A DNA stretch of 64,000 bases from GCA-002726655 sp046582185 (GTDB taxonomy: Bacteria > Pseudomonadota > Gammaproteobacteria > Pseudomonadales > Azotimanducaceae), in the NCBI GenBank assembly GCA_046582185.1, contig JAYGEX010000018.1:124001-188000 (forward strand). Direction: 5' to 3'. The position numbers were made by a program, and so were the translations under genes. Numbering within the stretch: the stretch's first letter is position 1; every line of letters starts with the position of its first letter. The notes beneath the pieces are model-generated. The model had not been told where the DNA came from. It did not search any database and saw only the letters and a program-made list of their open reading frames with translations. Shown here piece by piece: positions 1 through 8,430 of this stretch.

Positions 1-574
1 CGGGCAATCCTGTTCTCGGCAGGGCATCGAATACGGTCAAGCGATATGACTTCAGACCTGTATCCTCTCCTTCCCAGAAGGGAGAAGAAGTGGACAGTGA
101 TAACAAGTGCGGCAAGAAATACGTTAATTGGTTCATCAGATCAATACGCAAATCCGGATTCTCAATGCCTACGTGGGTATGCATGCCGCAAATAAGTAGT
201 CGTCTCGCGGCTGCCTGCATTTCCTGGGTCAGCTTGCTGTACCTATCCTTCTCGGTCTGTTTTTGATCCAGCCATTTTGCAAACGGATGAGAAGATACTG
301 CGATAGGTGCAAAACCATATTTACCGCTCACTTCGGCAATAACATTTCTTAGTTTCCTGATCTCCTGCTTCGCCTCATTCACACCCTTACAGACAACCGT
401 CCCAACTTCTATTTGTGCACGCATCAATTCAGGACTGACGTGCTCCCCCAATTGCGCCGCACACTCATCCAGCAACGATGGCGGCGGATCATCCACAAGA
501 TCACGGGTTTCCTTGTTCACCAGTAGATATTCTTCTTCCACACCAATGGTAAATGCTGGTTCGAAAAATTTCAT
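1..574 (-). CDS. Carboxylate-amine ligase, YbdK/GCS2 family (partial, N-terminal part)
   Basis: This reads leftward from ATG at 574 and runs off the window edge, so only about 191 residues are seen. The N-terminus carries GVEEEYLLV, the conserved ATP-grasp-like GCS2 signature, and later GMHTHVGIENPD, the family's H-x-H-V-G metal/substrate segment. Enzymes of this family are weak glutamate-cysteine ligases or other ATP-dependent carboxylate-amine ligases, and the physiological substrate is usually unknown. The next gene on the plus strand, at 653, is divergent, so the 80 bp between them should hold both promoters. The family assignment is firm; the exact substrate is not known. Confidence 0.85.
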   Translation of the reverse strand, partial: MKFFEPAFTIGVEEEYLLVNKETRDLVDDPPPSLLDECAAQLGEHVSPELMRAQIEVGTVVCKGVNEAKQEIRKLRNVIAEVSGKYGFAPIAVSSHPFAKWLDQKQTEKDRYSKLTQEMQAAARRLLICGMHTHVGIENPDLRIDLMNQLTYFLPHLLSLSTSSPFWEGEDTGLKSYRLTVFDALPRTGLP

Positions 575-652
575 TATTCAAATCATCAAAGTCTGGGTCA
601 CTGATCTATAATACCTTTTTTTCGCGCACCGAAATCAATCAAATTCACCACA

Positions 653-1678
653 ATGATGCAGCAGACCCCACAACATTTTCAGTATTGGGATTCCCCCCGC
701 CCCGAAAAATTAGGCGATAGCCACATCGATTTTCTCCACAGCCTTCAAAGGCCAACCTGGATAACAATTAAAGGCACTGACTCAAGTCGCACGCGCGCCA
801 TTGTCACCTTGTTACATGGAAATGAGCCATCCGGATTAAAGGCAGTTCATAAGATACTAAAAGAGGGCATTGTCCCAGCGACCGATCTCGTCATTGTTAT
901 TGCCTCGGTTAACGCTGCACTTCATCCTCCAATTTTGTCGCACCGTTATTTACCCTGGGAGGACGATTTCAACCGCTGCTTTAAGGCACCCGCCAATACC
1001 AATCAAAGAAAATTAGCAGGAGAGCTGGCATCTCGGCTACGGGAATTAAAGCCGGAGGCCATTGTTGATACCCACAATACTTCTGCTCATAGCGACCCTT
1101 TTGCGGTAGCGGTTAATCATGACAAATCTATCTTGCAGATCTCCCAGATATTTACCCGCAAGCTGGTCGTAATAGATCAGCACATGGGTACCCTCATCGA
1201 AAAAACCGATGCGTCAACGCCAATTGTTACCATCGAGTTCGGTAGTTTTATGGATCAGCAAGCCGATCAACTCGCCTATGATAGCCTTGTCTCATTTGTG
1301 TCAGAGGGTCAGTTGTTCGATGTTAAGGTGGAATCATCCCAGATACTGCTCCACCCTCTGCGCCTGGAAATTAGCGAAACCCAGGCAATCCATTATTCGA
1401 GCTCCGTGCAAAATGATGCCGACCTCACCATATTCAACACCATAGACCAATTAAATTTTACTGGCCTCTCTTCCGGCACCAATATCGGTTGGTTAGGGAC
1501 ATCAGGCCTTGATGGCCTCTGTGCAGTCAACGCGGAAGGCGCTGACTTGCTCGATAAGTACTTTCATGAATCCGATGGTTTCCTAACGACTAAACGGGAT
1601 ATAACCATCTTTATGGCGACCACCGATTCATTCATTGCCCGAAAGGATTGCCTGCTCTACTTCACGGATTCAATTTGA
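653..1678 (+). CDS. Succinylglutamate desuccinylase/aspartoacylase family zinc deacylase
   Basis: A 341-residue M14-like zinc hydrolase. The zinc ligands are visible: H55 and E58 in LLHGNEPSG and H141 in VDTHNTS, with the substrate-carboxylate segment DDFNRCF at 104-110. AstE and aspartoacylase (AspA) remove acyl groups from N-acyl amino acids in the cytosol. There is no arginine succinyltransferase cluster nearby, so AstE itself is not supported. Two adjacent ATG codons start the gene and there is no strong ribosome site. It is divergent from the carboxylate-amine ligase, which also handles amino-acid-like substrates; a functional link is only inference. Confidence 0.8.
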   Translation: MMQQTPQHFQYWDSPRPEKLGDSHIDFLHSLQRPTWITIKGTDSSRTRAIVTLLHGNEPSGLKAVHKILKEGIVPATDLVIVIASVNAALHPPILSHRYLPWEDDFNRCFKAPANTNQRKLAGELASRLRELKPEAIVDTHNTSAHSDPFAVAVNHDKSILQISQIFTRKLVVIDQHMGTLIEKTDASTPIVTIEFGSFMDQQADQLAYDSLVSFVSEGQLFDVKVESSQILLHPLRLEISETQAIHYSSSVQNDADLTIFNTIDQLNFTGLSSGTNIGWLGTSGLDGLCAVNAEGADLLDKYFHESDGFLTTKRDITIFMATTDSFIARKDCLLYFTDSI

Positions 1679-1850
1679 GCCGCTTCTATCAAATTAGTTA
1701 TTACATGCATATCAGCAGCTCTGTGATTGCAGGATCGTGAAGTTAGCGCCGCAATGATCTGCCTCGCTTTCATCATATCTGTCGCTATTATTCACCAGCG
1801 CGCTGAAATTCACGTATATCTCATCCGGCTAAACCGACAGGGAAAATGAC

Positions 1851-2294
1851 TCAATCGCGTATTCGTACCGTAAGCACATCACATGTTGAACCATGCAATA
1901 CACTACTGGCGGTTGACCCAAGCAAGAGCTGAAGCCCTGATTGACCATGTGTACCCATCACAATGAGGTCGATACCCAGCTCTTTAACGGTCTCGTGAAT
2001 TTCGTGTGCAGGTTTGCCATCTCGCAGGAGGCAATGCTCGCTATCGACCTTCAATAGATTCCCCGCTTCACTCATCTTCACCTGAGATTCCTTGCGAATA
2101 TTTACTTCCAGGGAGACAATCTCGCCGCCCCAACTCATTCCATCAGCTGCATAAGCCGCCGCCAAAGGTTCATTTATGTGAATGAGAAATAGCTCTGCAT
2201 TATTGGACTCAACCAGTTCTAGCCCCTTGTTGATGATTTGATCGTTATCACCATGAAAATCAAGCGCCATTAAGATTTTGTTGTAACTCGCCAT
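1851..2294 (-). CDS. Universal stress protein, UspA family
   Basis: A single-domain 147-residue Usp. It starts with the typical MASYNKILMALDF beta-strand and ends with the ATP-binding loop G-x2-G-x9-G-S, seen in GTHGQSGLQLLLGSTASS near residues 114-131. Usp proteins of this ATP-binding class are cytosolic dimers made under starvation or low oxygen. The gene is divergent from hsp20, and the 330-bp gap between them contains an FNR/Anr-like palindrome, which fits the known oxygen control of usp genes in gammaproteobacteria. The region from 1679 to 1850 on its 3' side shows no gene. Confidence 0.9.
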   Translation of the reverse strand: MASYNKILMALDFHGDNDQIINKGLELVESNNAELFLIHINEPLAAAYAADGMSWGGEIVSLEVNIRKESQVKMSEAGNLLKVDSEHCLLRDGKPAHEIHETVKELGIDLIVMGTHGQSGLQLLLGSTASSVLHGSTCDVLTVRIRD

Positions 2295-2496
2295 TGCAGT
2301 GCTCCTTCCTAAAATGAATTGATAACTACTCTGATTACTACTGCTTTACTCAGCTTTATTATAAGCATGAAATCAAGCGATACCATCAACTTTGATGCAT
2401 CATCCGGCCGCCGATAATTTAGCTTTCCTCAAACAGCAAGGGTTAACGAGTAGTCCCACCCTGTATCTAATGTATGGGCACTCACCGGAAACTCAA

Positions 2497-2510
2497 TTGA
2501 CCTGGATCAA
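2497..2510. promoter_or_regulatory. FNR/Anr-type box between uspA and hsp20
   Basis: TTGACCTGGATCAA matches the FNR/Anr consensus TTGAT-N4-ATCAA at 9 of 10 half-site positions. Its centre (2503.5) is followed toward hsp20 by CATATT at 2533-2538, the spacing expected for a -10 element in a class II FNR promoter, which would give a start near 2545 and an 80-nt leader. It may also serve the divergent usp gene. This is a sequence match only. Confidence 0.55.
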
Positions 2511-2624
2511 CTTTCGCGAGCATTTAGATATTCATATTTTTTAGGCCCCGGATCTTGAATTAGATAAAACCAACCATACTAAGAGGGGGTAAGCGAAAGC
2601 GACTAACATGAAGAGGAAATATCA

Positions 2625-3065
2625 ATGAGCCAATCACTACTATCTTACCCACTAAACGAACTCCACAGAGAACTAGGCCGAGTTTTCAATATCCGGCAAG
2701 CCTATGCATCTGGCAATAGTCAGGCAAACTGGAGCCCGCAGGTTGATATCAAAGAAAGCAATTCGGCATTTACAGTTATCGTTGATCTTCCGGGTCTACC
2801 ACCAGAGTCTGTTGACGTCACACTGCACGATGGGGTGTTAACGATTAAAGGCGAAAGATTGACCTCGACTAACTCGGATGAAGAAACCTTCAAGAGACGA
2901 GAACGTATTCGCGGAACCTTCTTCAGACAGTTTTCATTACCTGAAGCCACCAACGAAGAAGCAATAAAGGCAAAGGTCAGCCATGGCGTTATCGAAATAA
3001 CAATTCCCAAAGCTGACAAGCCCTTACCCTTGTCCATCGTCGTGGAGAGCGATCAGGCAAGTTGA
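2625..3065 (+). CDS. Small heat-shock protein, Hsp20/alpha-crystallin family
   Basis: A 146-residue ATP-independent holdase chaperone. The alpha-crystallin domain spans about residues 37-138: it opens with WSPQVDIKES, contains DLPGLPPESVDVTLHDGVLTIKGER, then ERIRGTFFRQFSLP and ends at SHGVIEITIPK. The C-terminal tail is short and the classic I-x-I oligomerisation motif is not clear (PLSIVVE is the nearest). A good ribosome site, GAGGAA, precedes the ATG. A CTTGAAT at about 2553, followed by a weak CCAT element, could be a poor sigma-32 site; the FNR-like box upstream is the better signal. Confidence 0.92.
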   Translation: MSQSLLSYPLNELHRELGRVFNIRQAYASGNSQANWSPQVDIKESNSAFTVIVDLPGLPPESVDVTLHDGVLTIKGERLTSTNSDEETFKRRERIRGTFFRQFSLPEATNEEAIKAKVSHGVIEITIPKADKPLPLSIVVESDQAS

Positions 3066-3116
3066 TTCGCCTGATCTATTTCATTGGTAAATGCTGAACA
3101 CTTTCTATGAGAGAAG

Positions 3117-3144
3117 TATCAAGGATGGCCCGCCATCCTTGATA
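3117..3144. terminator. Hairpin between converging hsp20 and nadE
   Basis: A perfect 13-bp inverted repeat (TATCAAGGATGGC, loop CC, GCCATCCTTGATA) lies exactly between the 3' ends of two converging genes, 5 bp before the nadE stop. It lacks a long T run on either side, so it may act as a bidirectional stop or as an mRNA 3'-end stabiliser. Confidence 0.55.
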
Positions 3145-3148
3145 ATCC

Positions 3149-4876
3149 TTACAGCCATTTCTCAACAATGGGAATTCTTCGCCCTATTCCAAAGGCAACC
3201 TTGGACACTTTTGTTCCGGGGCAGGTTTGCCGCCGCTTATATTCCATTCGCCCGATAAGACGCGCAATTCGATTGAAATCGGCCTCGGCATCCCTTGTGC
3301 GACTCCATTCCACAAGCACCTGACTATCACTGGACACCATGATATCCGCAGCTAGCTGCTTATCAATCCAGGACAGCAATCCCTGATAGGTGCTCACATA
3401 ATCTTCAACATAGGCCTGCACGATAGGGTCGAGGACCGCGTAGGGCAAAAGGCTATCTTCATCGGTCTGCCCAAAGGCAAGCTCTGCACTGGGTGGCTTC
3501 TGCCAGATATTCGACGGGATGTCTTTGTGCAGCCTCGCAATATCGTTAACCTGGAATTTATACAGGTCCTTAATCGGCGCAAAGCTGAAGTTCATATCAA
3601 AGTGCGTATAATATCCACATGCAGATTCCGTCTTGTTACCGGTGGATAATGGCATAGCGCCATAGGCATTGCTGAAATGCATAACATACAGGTCTCTCAG
3701 TCTGGCTTGCATATTCTCATCAGCCACCTGATTGTAGCTCTGCGTCAGCGACCCCATCGAATTACCAGCTTCATATTTGGCCTTTAACATATCAACTATT
3801 GATTGATGCTCAATCTGTACTTCATAGTCCAGGCAACCAAGATTTTCATGCAACTCAATCGCATCAACTCTGGAATGTTCGCTGCTATATATTGACGGCA
3901 TTCTGATTGCATGAACATTTTCCGGGCCAAGGGCATCACAGGCTATTTTGCAAACCACAGCACTATCGACGCCGCCGCTACTTGCCAAAACAAGCTGTTC
4001 AAAGCCCGACTTCTGCGCATAGTCTCTTAGACAAAGAACCAGTACATCGTAGAGCGAAACCGTTTCGACTTTCTCGCGATGTTCTACCACATGGTGAATA
4101 GCAACAGGCGTTTCATCAATATCGACGATATCGAAGGAATCTTCAAACACCTCAGCAGACAGATGTAGAAGGTCTCCATCCTTGACCACAAAACTTTGCC
4201 CATCAAACACCAGCTCATCCTGCCCGCCTCTCTGGTTGACGTAGACGACCGACATTCCAGCCTGAGTGCCAGGGGCAATGGCTTTGAGACGCTGCCAACA
4301 CTTATCGTGCACATAGGGGGAACTGTTTAGTGAAAAAATGACATCGACTCTAGCTTCCCGGTATAAGCTCATGGGGTTTCTTTCATAGTTGTAGTCGTCA
4401 GAACCCTTATCATTCCAGAGGTCTTCACATATCGTGATGCCTACTCTTTGACCTGAAATCTCAAGGATAGCCAGATCTGTTCCAGCTTGAAAATAACGCA
4501 ATTCATCAAATACATCATAAAAAGGGAGCAGGTTCTTGGCGTACTTAAGGACTAACTGCCCTTCCTTTATTACCGCGGCCATATTGAAGAAAGGCTTGCC
4601 CATGCCGGGATTTCTTTCTATGTAACCGAGAACAATATTGAGCCCCATACACTTGCGGGAATACTCAAGCACCTCGCGCAATACATCCAGATTACGATCA
4701 ATATACTCACCATCGTAGATAAGGTCCTGGCTGAGATAGCCTGGGATGGTCAATTCAGGGAAGACAATCGCATCACAGTTTGCAGAGCTGGCAACATCAA
4801 TGCCCGCCTTGATTCGCGCCAAATTTCCATCGAAGTCACCCGGCGTAGTATTAATTTGCCCAAGACATACCTTCAC
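3149..4876 (-). CDS. nadE: Glutamine-dependent NAD+ synthetase
   Basis: Catalyses the last step of NAD synthesis, amidation of deamido-NAD with ammonia channelled from glutamine. Two domains are seen. The N-terminal nitrilase-fold glutaminase has E41 (FPELTIPGY), a Lys around 111-114 (KYAKNLLPFYDVFDE) and the nucleophile C150 (GITICEDLW). The C-terminal synthetase has the pyrophosphate loop ASSGGVDSAV (299-307) and STGNKTESACGYY. At 575 residues it is normal for the two-domain form. It begins 3 bp after ctaA ends, so the two are probably co-transcribed. No key residue is missing. Confidence 0.93.
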   Translation of the reverse strand: MKVCLGQINTTPGDFDGNLARIKAGIDVASSANCDAIVFPELTIPGYLSQDLIYDGEYIDRNLDVLREVLEYSRKCMGLNIVLGYIERNPGMGKPFFNMAAVIKEGQLVLKYAKNLLPFYDVFDELRYFQAGTDLAILEISGQRVGITICEDLWNDKGSDDYNYERNPMSLYREARVDVIFSLNSSPYVHDKCWQRLKAIAPGTQAGMSVVYVNQRGGQDELVFDGQSFVVKDGDLLHLSAEVFEDSFDIVDIDETPVAIHHVVEHREKVETVSLYDVLVLCLRDYAQKSGFEQLVLASSGGVDSAVVCKIACDALGPENVHAIRMPSIYSSEHSRVDAIELHENLGCLDYEVQIEHQSIVDMLKAKYEAGNSMGSLTQSYNQVADENMQARLRDLYVMHFSNAYGAMPLSTGNKTESACGYYTHFDMNFSFAPIKDLYKFQVNDIARLHKDIPSNIWQKPPSAELAFGQTDEDSLLPYAVLDPIVQAYVEDYVSTYQGLLSWIDKQLAADIMVSSDSQVLVEWSRTRDAEADFNRIARLIGRMEYKRRQTCPGTKVSKVAFGIGRRIPIVEKWL

Positions 4877-4879
4877 CTG

Positions 4880-5932
4880 TCAAATCTCCGAGTCTGCTTT
4901 CTGGCCAACGGAATAGACCAAAAATACACTGTTTAACAATACAAAGCATGCCATCGCCTGGTGAATGCTACCCAAAACTACAGGTACGGAATTCAGCAAA
5001 GTAAATATACCCAGTAAAAACTGACTAAAGGTAAGCGCGGCCAGAACCCCACAGGCAATCACGACCAAACGGGGCAATTTATAGGTGATTGATAGGGCAA
5101 AGACACCACAGACAAACAATAACAAGAAGGTGCCAAGCCAGCGGTGCACAAATTGAATCATTGCCCCGTTTTCAACAAAGTTTATCCACAGTGGCGTCAT
5201 CATGGTTGCCGCCGACGCTATCAGTTCACCATCCATCAAGGGAAAGGTATTGAACCCCAAGCCCGCTCTTAGCCCTGCAGTAAAGGCGCCATAGATTATC
5301 TGCAACGAGGTAAGCGAAAGGATAAACATACACAAACGCCTGAATCCTGGAGAGACCTGAACTTTTTTGACTTCACGCAAATAAAGGATCATCCAGAACA
5401 GGTAGGAGAGGATGATCAGCGCGAGCACAAGATGTGCAGCAAGACGGAAGTGGCTCACCTGAGGCATATCCACAAGACCGCTCATCACCATATACCAGCC
5501 CATCAGGCCCTGCATTCCACCCAAAAATAAGGCGAAGGTGAGCCGCGGCACTAATTTTCTCTCTATTCGCCCCGTAGCCAGCAGCAAGACAAAGGGGACG
5601 AAGAATACCAGGCCGATTATTCTGCCCAGTACCCTGTGGCCATACTCCCAATAGAAGATATTCTTGAACTCGGGAAGGCTCATGCCTTTGTTTACTTTTT
5701 GATATTCTGGATAGGCCTTGTAGGCATCAAAAGTCTGTTGCCATTCAATCTCTCCCATTGGAGGAATGAAACCCATAATCGGCTTCCAATCCACCATGGA
5801 CAAACCGCTGTGAGTGAGTCGCGTGACCCCACCAACAACAATCATCAAGAAAATCGTCAGGCAAACTGCAGTAAGCCAGACATTGAGCAGCCTGGCATTA
5901 AAGCGCTGACTAGAATTTGAAACAGCAGTCAT
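4880..5932 (-). CDS. ctaA: Heme A synthase, COX15/CtaA family
   Basis: An integral membrane enzyme that oxidises the methyl group of heme O to the formyl of heme A, needed for aa3-type cytochrome oxidases. It has about eight hydrophobic helices. The diagnostic N-terminal block is VVGGVTRLTHSGLSMVDW, followed by FYWEYGHRVLGRIIG with a heme-ligand His, HFRLAAHLVLA, and later FVHRWLGTF and SIHQAMACFVLL with the second His pair. Length (350) is typical for the proteobacterial form. GAGG precedes the ATG. Together with the decayed cbb3 locus at 12.5-13.4 kb it implies the cell respires through a heme A oxidase encoded elsewhere. Confidence 0.93.
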   Translation of the reverse strand: MTAVSNSSQRFNARLLNVWLTAVCLTIFLMIVVGGVTRLTHSGLSMVDWKPIMGFIPPMGEIEWQQTFDAYKAYPEYQKVNKGMSLPEFKNIFYWEYGHRVLGRIIGLVFFVPFVLLLATGRIERKLVPRLTFALFLGGMQGLMGWYMVMSGLVDMPQVSHFRLAAHLVLALIILSYLFWMILYLREVKKVQVSPGFRRLCMFILSLTSLQIIYGAFTAGLRAGLGFNTFPLMDGELIASAATMMTPLWINFVENGAMIQFVHRWLGTFLLLFVCGVFALSITYKLPRLVVIACGVLAALTFSQFLLGIFTLLNSVPVVLGSIHQAMACFVLLNSVFLVYSVGQKADSEI

Positions 5933-6179
5933 ATCTTATGAACCTCGAAAGAGCTGCCTATTCTAACGATCTGCTCCGTGGTCAACAATATGCGCAATGC
6001 ATTGAGAGAAAGCAGCCCTCTGGAAGTTTCAGATTACCAATGGCACACACCGATATCAGCAATTATCTTGATTTGGTGGTGGTGACCGTCAGCCGCGTAT
6101 TTACGCGATTTCAGGTAAACCCAAGGCCAGTCCGTAAATCTAACCCAAAAATCTAAGCCAAAAACTAAGTAAAAAAATA

Positions 6180-6256
6180 AAAGGGGCCAAAGTGCCAGTA
6201 TAAGTGATCGCACCCTGAAACGATCTCAACACCATACAACGAACTCAGACCCCTTT
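6180..6256. repeat. Short palindromic element, REP/MITE-like remnant
   Basis: A 77-bp segment bounded by imperfect inverted ends: AAAGGGGCCAAAGT on the left and the complement of AAAGGGGTCTGAGT on the right (11 of 14 match). Ends reading AGGGGTCTGAGT resemble the GGGGTCAGA motifs of REP elements that are moved by RAYT-type transposases. No transposase is present. The surrounding region 5933-6324 holds no convincing gene. Confidence 0.4.
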
Positions 6257-6324
6257 AACCCTCGACGGACTAGCGCTTAGCCCTACGCCGGCATTTAGCC
6301 GACAATTACTCAGCCGACTCCTGT

Positions 6325-6438
6325 TTAGCTCAGCAGTAGAGCAATGGCGATCAATGAGAAAGTAACACCCACCAAAATGAGTACGTTAATCCGTATGTTC
6401 CTTAATATTTTCACGTCTTCAGCTGATTCAAATATCAT
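6325..6438 (-). CDS. Small single-helix membrane protein (37 residues), unknown function
   Basis: The ATG at 6438 is preceded by AGGGG about 10 nt upstream. The product starts MIFESAEDVKILRNIRINV and ends in one strong hydrophobic helix LILVGVTFSLIAIALLLS, so it would be an N-in, single-pass inner-membrane peptide. An FNR-like box (6497-6510) sits 65 bp upstream of the ATG and no other gene can use it in this direction. Small subunits of bd and cbb3 oxidases (CydX, CcoM) have this size and topology, but I see no sequence match, so this is only an analogy. Confidence 0.5.
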   Translation of the reverse strand: MIFESAEDVKILRNIRINVLILVGVTFSLIAIALLLS

Positions 6439-6496
6439 CTCGGCTCACCCCTGTATCACGATGACCGCAGTTTGCCTAAGCCGGACACAAGTCTCC

Positions 6497-6510
6497 TTGA
6501 CCCAGGTCAA
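6497..6510 (-). promoter_or_regulatory. FNR/Anr-type box upstream of the 37-residue membrane protein
   Basis: TTGACCCAGGTCAA is a complete 5-4-5 palindrome with both half-sites one base from the TTGAT consensus. It lies 65 bp from the ATG of the small leftward membrane protein. No good -10 hexamer was found at the class II distance, so the regulatory role is less certain than for the other two boxes in this window. Confidence 0.4.
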
Positions 6511-6674
6511 TGACTTGATACCTTCTTCGTTCCCGGGCCAGTATCCAGCATCGATCTGGCGCCTTATCAGCGTCCATAGGCACAATTGCATTATTTTCTG
6601 GCGGAAATCAGTGAAATATGCTCAGTCATAGCAAATCCAAATGGTTCTTTTCACTACTGAATTTATGTGGCTAG

Positions 6675-7700
6675 ATAGCTCCAACCTGGCCAAAGGAGTA
6701 TGGCGGCGGGCTCAGCCCGGAGCAGGTGCAAATTCTTTCCCAGGAAATGAGTCGTATTAAGGCAACTCCAGCTTTTTCGGGCATGGGACTCGCGATGATT
6801 GGCCCAACGCTGCTGGAATTTGGTACCGACGAACAAAAACAGCGACACTTGCCGAATATTTGTAATGGAACAGTTAACTGGTGCCAGGATTACAGTGAAC
6901 CAGATGCGGGCTCTGACCTTGCCAGTTTACAAACCCGGGCTGTTCTCGATGGCGATCACTTTGTCGTTAACGGGCAAAAGGTCTGGACCTCCGGTGCACA
7001 ACATGCGGATTGGATGTTTGCGCTGGTGCGAACAAATCCCGATGCTGCAAAACACGATGGCATTAGCTTTGTACTGTTAGACATGCATCAGGACGGCGTC
7101 TCCATCAAGCCAATCCGACTGATCTCTGGATCATCACCATTTTGCGAAACCTTTCTGGACGATGCTATCGCTCGCAAGGATGACCTGATTGGCGAACTCA
7201 ACAAAGGATGGACTGAGGGCAAGTGATTGCTGCAATTTGAACGATCTGGAATTGGTGGACACTCTGACGGCGGCAAGCAGAAAAAGAAAGTAAAGCCGAG
7301 CAATGAGTTCGCCACGATAGCGAAGAAGTACGGCGGCGAGATCGACGGAAAAATTGCCGATGAGCAAGCCAGAGAAAAGATCCTAAATCATTCAATGACA
7401 GAGAAAGCATTCAAACTCACCACCCAGTGAGTTATGCAGGAGAGCCCATCAGGCAAGACGCCTGGTGCTGCAACTTCTATCTTCAAGTTGGTTGGATCTA
7501 ACCTCGCTCGCGACGGGCATGAACTAAAATCCGAACTCATGGGCTTTGACGGACTTGGCTGGGAAGGCGTTGGCTCTGAAGAGCAGGAGATTGCTGCGAC
7601 CAGGAGCTGGCTGAATTCACGTGCAGTCACAATCTACGGTGGAACCAATGAAGTTCAGTTGAACATCATCGGCAAGCGCGTCCTCGGCCTTCCGGATTAA
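6675..7700 (+). pseudogene. Acyl-CoA dehydrogenase pseudogene (5' truncated, two in-frame TGA)
   Basis: One continuous frame carries recognisable acyl-CoA dehydrogenase sequence from PTWPKEYGGGLSPEQV (about 6681) to NEVQLNIIGKRVLGLPD at 7700. The FAD/substrate segment DYSEPDAGSDLASL and the C-terminal TIYGGTNEVQ are intact. The first ~60 residues are missing; a TAG at 6672 lies just before the homology. Two TGA codons (7224-7226 and 7431-7433) interrupt it where family members have Arg (GK-R-LLQFERSG and TTQ-R-VMQES), so each is explained by one CGA-to-TGA change. The reading frame is otherwise open, which points to fairly recent inactivation. Confidence 0.85.
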
Positions 7701-7742
7701 TAGAGGAATCTAATCTCTACTGCACTGTTCTGCAGGCAAGCT

Positions 7743-7770
7743 CACATTGGCAAGTAATCCTGCCAATGTG
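7743..7770. other. Perfect inverted repeat after the acyl-CoA dehydrogenase pseudogene
   Basis: CACATTGGCA, an 8-base loop, then TGCCAATGTG: a 10-bp perfect hairpin 42 bp past the stop codon. There is no T tract, so a factor-independent terminator is doubtful; mRNA end protection is possible. Confidence 0.4.
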
Positions 7771-7895
7771 GCTGTGACGCCCTTCACATTTATAGAACTT
7801 GATCGACCGTTCATTCGCATTTTACTACCGCTCACCCTTATCAGTTTTCACAAATTACATCCCATTGCTAAGTTTGATTTACATTTTCATCACGC

Positions 7896-8306
7896 ATGGA
7901 AACCTATCTAAAAGTGCAAACGCCAATTCGAAACGAAACAAGGATGAGATCGACCGCAAGCGAGCTGCACTCACCTATTAGCAACACTCTGCTGCTGCTC
8001 ACGACCAAAGGTCGAAACGGTCATCAGTTCGAGGCAAATTTGATGGTATTCCGGCGCGACGATGACAACTACATCGTCGCTGCAACCAACGAGAGCGACA
8101 AATTTAAGCCACGCTGGTATTTGAATCTAAAAGAAGAGCCGCTGGTTACGATGGAAATAGATGGCGTCCAGATCCATGCTATCGCCTCTACGCCGGTTGG
8201 TAGAGAACGCTTGAGGCTGTGGCGTTTGGCGGAGGAAATTCCCACACTGACCAATCAAGTATTACCCCGGGATACTGCACTGGTTGTGCTTTCACCTATA
8301 GGTTGA
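7896..8306 (+). CDS. Deazaflavin-dependent nitroreductase (DDN)-like protein
   Basis: A 136-residue split-beta-barrel protein. The pattern LLLLTTKGRNGHQFEANLMV, then DDNYIVAATNESDKFKPRWYLNLKEEPLVTMEID and RERLRLW, follows the DDN/nitroreductase family that binds F420 or flavin. Known members are best described in actinobacteria, and whether this cell makes F420 cannot be told from the window. The start is uncertain: the ATG at 7896 gives a normal-length N-terminus but there is no clear ribosome site. Confidence 0.65.
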   Translation: METYLKVQTPIRNETRMRSTASELHSPISNTLLLLTTKGRNGHQFEANLMVFRRDDDNYIVAATNESDKFKPRWYLNLKEEPLVTMEIDGVQIHAIASTPVGRERLRLWRLAEEIPTLTNQVLPRDTALVVLSPIG

Positions 8307-8430
8307 AAAAGGCGGGCTGTTGCTCTTCTGGAAACAATGTTCCCAAGCGCTTCCCGCTAAGATAATCACCAGAAAGTTAATTTATCCTGAGGCTCTATGC
8401 ACGTTCTTCGTCACGACAAAAAGGAACGAG

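Noticed and set aside
3394..4314. Open frames antisense or out of frame within nadE
   Set aside because: They lie wholly inside a well-conserved gene, have no family features or ribosome sites, and follow from its codon use.
6675..7700. Selenocysteine or UGA recoding of the two in-frame TGA codons
   Set aside because: Both fall at Arg positions, there is no SECIS-like hairpin, the gene is also truncated at the 5' end, and other intact genes in the window end in TGA.
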